This document shows positions 25,611 to 28,508 of a stretch of 28,508 nucleotides of DNA, one piece after another. Where the stretch lies: positions 1 to 28,508 of the forward strand of contig JAZNXL010000022.1 of NCBI GenBank assembly GCA_045593905.1. The letters are read 5' to 3'. The notes beneath the pieces are model-generated. The model saw only the letters and a program-made list of their open reading frames with translations. It was not told the origin of the DNA and ran no database searches. This stretch comes from RGIG9041 sp045593905. Lineage in GTDB: Bacteria > Bacillota > Clostridia > Oscillospirales > QAKW01. Every line of letters begins with the position of its first letter. Within the stretch, counting starts at the first letter, position 1. Made by a program: the position numbers and the translations under genes.

Positions 25611-25629
25611 TAAAGTAGGTTATTTTTTT
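25597..25629 (+). terminator. Terminator hairpin embedded in two converging gene ends
   Basis: AACCTACTTT (25597-25606) pairs with AAAGTAGGTT (25612-25621) around a 5-nt loop and is followed by a seven-T run. The hairpin contains the stop codons of both converging genes (25600-25602 minus, 25608-25610 plus). Confidence 0.75.
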
Positions 25630-26277
25630 GTTATCATCGCAAAGCGCAAGCATTACCTCGCTCGGCTTAAGGTTTCCAATTTGCGACTTTAAATACTGCT
25701 CGTCAATACCGCACTTTAAAAGTCCTTTTGGTTGTATTTTACCGTCGCTTATTACGGTTGTGGTTATATCGTCTTGGGTGCCTGTAACGTTTATATCCTT
25801 GTTGGTAACAGGCGCGTCTTTTGAGTAGGGTACAAAACTGATTGCGCCGTTAATTTCAAGCACCGCCGTTTTTATTTGCGATATATCAAAATAGCCTTTG
25901 GTTCGTGCCTGACATAAAAACTCGTCAACGTCAATGCGACCGCGCTTTAGTTCTTTAAAATTAAACGCGCCGTTTTTAAAAATAACCGACGGCACGCCGC
26001 AAACAAACCTGCGCACAGGTATGCACTTGTCACAAAGCATTGATATAACAATCGAAAACAGCGCCCATACCGCCATTGAAACAGTGGGGACTAAAACGTT
26101 GTCAAGCTCGGTGATTGAAAGCTCTGCTGCAATCGAGCCGATTGTAATGCCGTTAATGTAGTCGAACAGATTCATTTGACTTATCTGCCGTTTGCCCATA
26201 AGCTTTGCAAGCAGTAAAAGGTATACCGCCGATGACGCCGCAGTTATTATAACACGAAAAAGTTCCGTAAAAATCAC
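25600..26277 (-). CDS. DUF421/YetF-family membrane protein
   Basis: A 225-residue protein of the DUF421 (YetF-like) family. Two or three N-terminal membrane helices (residues about 7-26, 43-58 and 62-82) contain the signature KLMGKRQISQMNLFDYINGITIGSIAAEL. A soluble domain follows, with the family pattern GVPSVIFKNGAFNFKELKRGRIDVDEFLCQARTKGYFDISQIKTAVLEINGAISF. The molecular function of the family is unknown. The apparent start is GTG at 26277 with no well-spaced ribosome site. The GAGGTG overlapping that GTG would better serve a start a few codons downstream (an ACG lies there), so the exact N-terminus is uncertain. It is divergent from the SGNH gene. Confidence 0.85.
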   Translation of the reverse strand: MIFTELFRVIITAASSAVYLLLLAKLMGKRQISQMNLFDYINGITIGSIAAELSITELDNVLVPTVSMAVWALFSIVISMLCDKCIPVRRFVCGVPSVIFKNGAFNFKELKRGRIDVDEFLCQARTKGYFDISQIKTAVLEINGAISFVPYSKDAPVTNKDINVTGTQDDITTTVISDGKIQPKGLLKCGIDEQYLKSQIGNLKPSEVMLALCDDNKKITYFIKK

Positions 26278-26297
26278 CTCGAAATTAGCGTTGCCTA

Positions 26298-26326
26298 TTG
26301 AAATAATAATATTCGTTTATTATAAT
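26298..26326 (+). promoter_or_regulatory. Promoter of the free-standing SGNH esterase gene
   Basis: TTGAAA (26298-26303), a 17-nt spacer and TATAAT (26321-26326). The transcript leader would be only about 15 nt, containing AAGGAG before the ATG at 26348. Confidence 0.7.
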
Positions 26327-26347
26327 TTTAAAAAAGGAGTGGCTTTA

Positions 26348-27421
26348 ATGGATATTTCTAAACTTGATAAAAATTTGGCGGTAGCATCACAGGTTACCGA
26401 GCCCGACCTTGAATGGTTTAACGTTTTAGAGCAACCGTTCGTGGTTGACGGTGTTTATTTTAATAAAGATGAGGACCGTTTTTTGCGTATGCCAAGGGAG
26501 GTTGCAAAAACCGTAAACGAGGGCGTGTACTCGCTTTGTAAGTGTACCGCGGGCGGTAGCGTGCGCTTTAAAACCGACTCGTCGTTTATTGCAATTTCGG
26601 CGGTTGAGCCAGAAAACGTGTCCAGTCCGCACCTTACCCATATTATGAAGTTCGGCTTTGATATGTATAAAGACGGCACCTTTTTCAGAGCGTTCCCACC
26701 GCCCGTCGACTGTCCGCACGAGTACGCATCGGGACAAAAAACCTTTGAAAAATACGGAGAAAACGACGGAAATATCCACGACTATTTAATAAACTTTCCG
26801 CTTTATAACGGTCTAAAAGAACTGTATATCGGCATTAAAAAGAGCGCAAAACTACTCCCGCCCGAGCCGTTTTTAAACCAAAAACCCGTAGTGTTTTACG
26901 GCTCGTCAATTACGCAGGGCGCCTGCGCATCAAGACCGGGTAACTGCTATACAAATATGCTCTGCCGTAAACTTAACCTAAAACAAATCAACCTTGGCTT
27001 TTCGGGCAACTGTAAGGGCGAAACCGCAATGGCGGAGTATATTGCCTCGCTCGATATGGATGCGTTCGTGCTAGACTTTGACCATAATATAACGTTTGCC
27101 GAGCAGCTTGAAAAGGTGCACCTGCCGTTTTATAAACGCATAAGAGAAAGCCACCCAAACCTTCCTATAGTTATTATAAGCGCGCCCGATGTAGATTTGC
27201 ACCCCACACAATTTTTGCCAAAACGCGACGTGGTAATTAAAACCTATGAATACGCTGTTGCAAACGGCGACAAAAACGTATACTTTGTCGACGGCCAAAA
27301 AATGTGCGCAGGCGACGGCTGGGACGACTGCTTTGTCGATGCCACTCACCCCAATGACCTCGGCTTTTACCGTATGTATCAGGCAACCCTCCCCGTGCTT
27401 GAAAAGATTTTTAACAAATAA
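26348..27421 (+). CDS. SGNH/GDSL esterase with N-terminal GxDLY-type jelly-roll domain
   Basis: A 357-residue, apparently cytoplasmic esterase without a signal peptide. Residues about 1-175 resemble the N-terminal GxDLY-type beta domain of SGNH hydrolases. The hydrolase domain follows: block I YGSSITQG with nucleophile S187, block II GFSGN (217-221), block III DFDHN (243-247), and block V DATHPN with D331 and H334. Relatives remove acetyl or other acyl groups from carbohydrates; the substrate here is not known. The ATG at 26348 follows AAGGAG at good spacing. Upstream in-frame codons would overlap the divergent DUF421 gene. It has its own promoter and terminator, so is monocistronic. Confidence 0.9.
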   Translation: MDISKLDKNLAVASQVTEPDLEWFNVLEQPFVVDGVYFNKDEDRFLRMPREVAKTVNEGVYSLCKCTAGGSVRFKTDSSFIAISAVEPENVSSPHLTHIMKFGFDMYKDGTFFRAFPPPVDCPHEYASGQKTFEKYGENDGNIHDYLINFPLYNGLKELYIGIKKSAKLLPPEPFLNQKPVVFYGSSITQGACASRPGNCYTNMLCRKLNLKQINLGFSGNCKGETAMAEYIASLDMDAFVLDFDHNITFAEQLEKVHLPFYKRIRESHPNLPIVIISAPDVDLHPTQFLPKRDVVIKTYEYAVANGDKNVYFVDGQKMCAGDGWDDCFVDATHPNDLGFYRMYQATLPVLEKIFNK

Positions 27422-27450
27422 CGATTTGCCAAAGGTAAATCATTTCATTA

Positions 27451-27480
27451 AAAAAACACCCTTTAGGGTGTTTTTTATTT
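27451..27480 (+). terminator. Terminator of the SGNH esterase gene
   Basis: AAAAAACACCCT (27451-27462) and AGGGTGTTTTTT (27465-27476) form a 12-bp stem with a 2-nt centre (tight loop in practice). The trailing T-rich tract supports plus-strand termination. The 3' arm includes the stop codon of the broken minus-strand gene. Confidence 0.85.
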
Positions 27481-27653
27481 TATTATCTTTTCTATTTGTT
27501 CAATCTTAATAAATTGTGTATCATAATCGCCGTCATCAGTCTTAATGTCGGCAATATACGAATTTTGTGAATTTCAATAATAGTTGCTGTTTTGCCGTCT
27601 TTAAGCAAAACGTTATCGTATAATTCAACTCTAATTGTTCCGTGATTTTCCAT
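27475..27653 (-). pseudogene. Frameshifted small gene, DUF4926-like
   Basis: On the minus strand an ATG at 27653 opens MENHGTIRVELYDNVLLKDG and continues KTATIIEIHK. At the A-run whose complement is TTTT (27563-27566) the reading frame breaks. Shifting by one base continues with NSYIADIKTDDGDYDTQFIK and IEQIEKIIK to a TAA at 27475. Restoring one A gives 59 residues, a sensible small acidic beta-rich protein resembling the DUF4926 family of neighbouring small helper proteins (ELYDxVLLKDGxxxTIxEI...IEQIEKI). Without repair, the zero frame ends at TAG 27492-27494 with an unrelated tail. It could be a recent pseudogene or a sequencing or assembly error in a homopolymer. A classic -1 slippery heptamer is not visible. 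Confidence 0.7.
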
Positions 27654-27723
27654 AAAACAACTTCGTTTTTACTTTTAGTATTTTTTATATATTATCCCGT
27701 TCATTTCGGGGCGGGTAAGCCCC

Positions 27724-27766
27724 ATAAATGTATCACGGTGCGTCGGGGCGCGCACTCTACATTTAT
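27724..27766. other. Intergenic imperfect hairpin
   Basis: ATAAATGTA (27724-27732) and TACATTTAT (27758-27766) form a perfect 9-bp outer stem. Inside, GTGCG and CGCAC form a second short stem. No T-run follows. The flanking CGGGGCGGG and GCCCC segments make this part of a GC-rich intergenic patch. No gene was seen in 27654-27782. Confidence 0.5.
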
Positions 27767-27782
27767 TTAAATAGTGTGCTTT

Positions 27783-28193
27783 TTAGATTTTATCCAATAT
27801 TTCAATTAACGGCTTAAAGTAATCGGTTTCAACTGTGCATATTATTTGCGTCTCTCGGTCTATGTCCCATCTTGCTGACGAATCATTTAATGTAACCCAA
27901 TAGTATTCGCCGTTTTCCAATATTACCTTAATTGCATAAGTCCAGCCTAGAGTTATTCCATATTCTTTTTTGCTTATAACATCAGCATCAGTTATATAAT
28001 CAACTAACCTTTTAATGTCATCCTTGTCAGTTATTTCGTAATCATTCATTTCTTTTCGCAAAGAAATTGCCTTAATATCTTTGTCAGCCCACTCAAAAGA
28101 AAGCTTTTGATATTTTTGTTTAGCACAACTCGAAACTAATAAAACCGATAAAACAACAACAGCTATAATTGTAACTAATCTTAACTTTTTCAT
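27783..28193 (-). CDS. Small predicted lipoprotein of unknown function
   Basis: A 136-residue protein. Residues 1-22 are a signal peptide with a Lys/Arg-containing start and a hydrophobic core, ending in lipobox VSSC (Cys23 lipidated). The mature part is small, charged and beta-rich (KAISLRKEMNDYEITDKDDIKRLVDYI, WTYAIKVILENGEYYWVTLND), with several Trp and Tyr residues. I do not recognise a named family. The middle part, where a deviation from a threshold is tested against strands of a small domain, cannot be linked to a function by sequence alone. The ATG is preceded by a strong AAAGGAGG site. The promoter candidate is at 28235-28263. It is probably a single gene. Confidence 0.8.
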   Translation of the reverse strand: MKKLRLVTIIAVVVLSVLLVSSCAKQKYQKLSFEWADKDIKAISLRKEMNDYEITDKDDIKRLVDYITDADVISKKEYGITLGWTYAIKVILENGEYYWVTLNDSSARWDIDRETQIICTVETDYFKPLIEILDKI

Positions 28194-28234
28194 TAAGTCC
28201 TCCTTTGGTTAAACAATAAGGCTTTTACATATTT

Positions 28235-28263
28235 ATATTATCATATAATTAATTTCTTGTAAA
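28235..28263 (-). promoter_or_regulatory. Candidate promoter of the small lipoprotein gene
   Basis: On the minus strand, TTTACA (28258-28263), a 17-nt spacer and TAATAT (28235-28240). The region is AT-rich, so chance matches are possible. Confidence 0.45.
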
Positions 28264-28278
28264 GAAATATACACGCAA

Positions 28279-28397
28279 CCGTAGGGGAGGGTCTCTGCGC
28301 CCTCCCGCATGGTCTCTGCGCGCCCTCCCGCATGGTCTGCGCGCCCTCCCGCATGGCTTCTGCGCGCCCTCCCGCATGGTCTCTGTGTCCTCCCGAC
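28279..28397. repeat. GC-rich tandem repeat, five units of 20-23 nt
   Basis: Five imperfect units lie at 28290-28310, 28311-28333, 28334-28354, 28355-28377 and 28378-28397, sharing the core GCGCCCTCCCGCATGG with small changes. The left edge starts with CGTAGGGGAGGG (from 28280), so that GGGAGGG can pair with CCCTCCC of the first unit. This resembles a small palindromic intergenic element whose right arm has been tandemly amplified. It stands out sharply from the AT-rich surroundings. An apparent reading frame across it on the minus strand is an artefact of the repeat. Confidence 0.85.
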
Positions 28398-28417
28398 TAT
28401 TCATATTAATTATATAT

Positions 28418-28443
28418 AATGATAATAAAATGATAATCATTAT
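28418..28443. promoter_or_regulatory. Fur-box-like palindrome
   Basis: AATGATAATCATTAT (28429-28443) matches positions 4-18 of the Fur consensus GATAATGATAATCATTATC. A second AATGATAAT begins 11 bp to the left (28418-28426). The surroundings are very AT-rich, so chance is a concern. The gene it might control lies beyond the right end of the window. No gene is visible in 28398-28508. Confidence 0.45.
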
Positions 28444-28508
28444 TATTTTATATCAAATTTAAATTATTTAAAAATTTGTATTATTTATTTTTAAATATGT
28501 CATTTTTT

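Noticed and set aside
27555..27575. Programmed -1 frameshift in the small DUF4926-like gene
   Set aside because: No X-XXY-YYZ slippery heptamer or downstream pseudoknot is evident; a single-base loss in an A-run explains it more simply.
28279..28397. CRISPR array
   Set aside because: Units are contiguous with no unique spacers, and no cas genes are present.
28249..28440. A 63-residue minus-strand reading frame across the GC-rich repeat
   Set aside because: Its sequence is the translated tandem repeat with Arg/Gly-rich runs, has no ribosome site and no family resemblance.

Overview
The window looks like a chromosomal segment from an anaerobic, low-to-mid GC Gram-positive bacterium of the class Clostridia, probably a gut Oscillospirales/Ruminococcaceae-type organism. 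The reasons are two T-box leaders, AGGAGG-type ribosome binding sites, TTGACA-17-TATAAT promoters, an S-layer-homology (SLH) anchored surface protein, and a GlpA-like/DUF1667 operon. No phage, transposase, CRISPR or plasmid genes are visible. The assignment is an inference from gene content.

Layout. (1) 1-2910, minus strand: a tRNA-Pro(UGG), then a three-gene operon read leftward (membrane-anchored PstS-like binding protein, GNAT acetyltransferase, EamA/DMT exporter). (2) 2975-5033, plus: promoter, threonine T-box leader and thrS, an enzyme without the usual TGS domain. (3) 5040-10313, minus: a DeoR-family regulator followed by a four-gene redox operon (GlpA-like FAD dehydrogenase with a BFD-type iron-sulfur domain, a second FAD/NAD oxidoreductase, DUF1667 protein, CofE/F420-ligase-like protein). 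The regulator and operon promoters share TTGACAA operator half-sites. (4) 10379-21235, plus: one monocistronic gene of 10.7 kb for a 3577-residue exported surface protein. (5) 21254-24248, plus: a T-box-controlled ABC importer of the TrpXYZ type. (6) 24247-27480: a short choloylglycine-hydrolase-family enzyme, a YgjP-like metalloprotease, a DUF421 membrane protein and a free-standing SGNH esterase. (7) 27475-28508: a frameshifted small gene, a small lipoprotein, a GC-rich tandem repeat and a Fur-box-like palindrome in an AT-rich end.

The main discovery is the giant protein. It has a signal peptide and then six copies of a conserved head motif of about 60 residues (core W-x-G-x-x-Y-x-F-x-V-G-x-N-A-F). 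The aligned aromatic residues lie at about 77, 610, 1121, 1614, 2147 and 2667, a nearly regular spacing of 493-533 residues. Behind four heads (A, B, C, E) lies a right-handed beta-helix-like body. Behind D lie two SGNH hydrolase domains, the second of which has lost its catalytic residues. Behind F lies one complete SGNH hydrolase. A Cys-rich stalk with about 14 CxxC pairs and HWxEC repeats then leads to three SLH domains. It reads as a wall-anchored carbohydrate-binding and deacylating machine with a constant head and exchangeable bodies.

How the genes may work together: the surface protein and the separate SGNH enzyme suggest de-esterification of acylated glycans. The DeoR/GlpA-like operon suggests oxidation of a glycerol-phosphate-like substrate. 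The two T-boxes tie thrS and the importer to uncharged tRNA. Functional links between these blocks are inference only.
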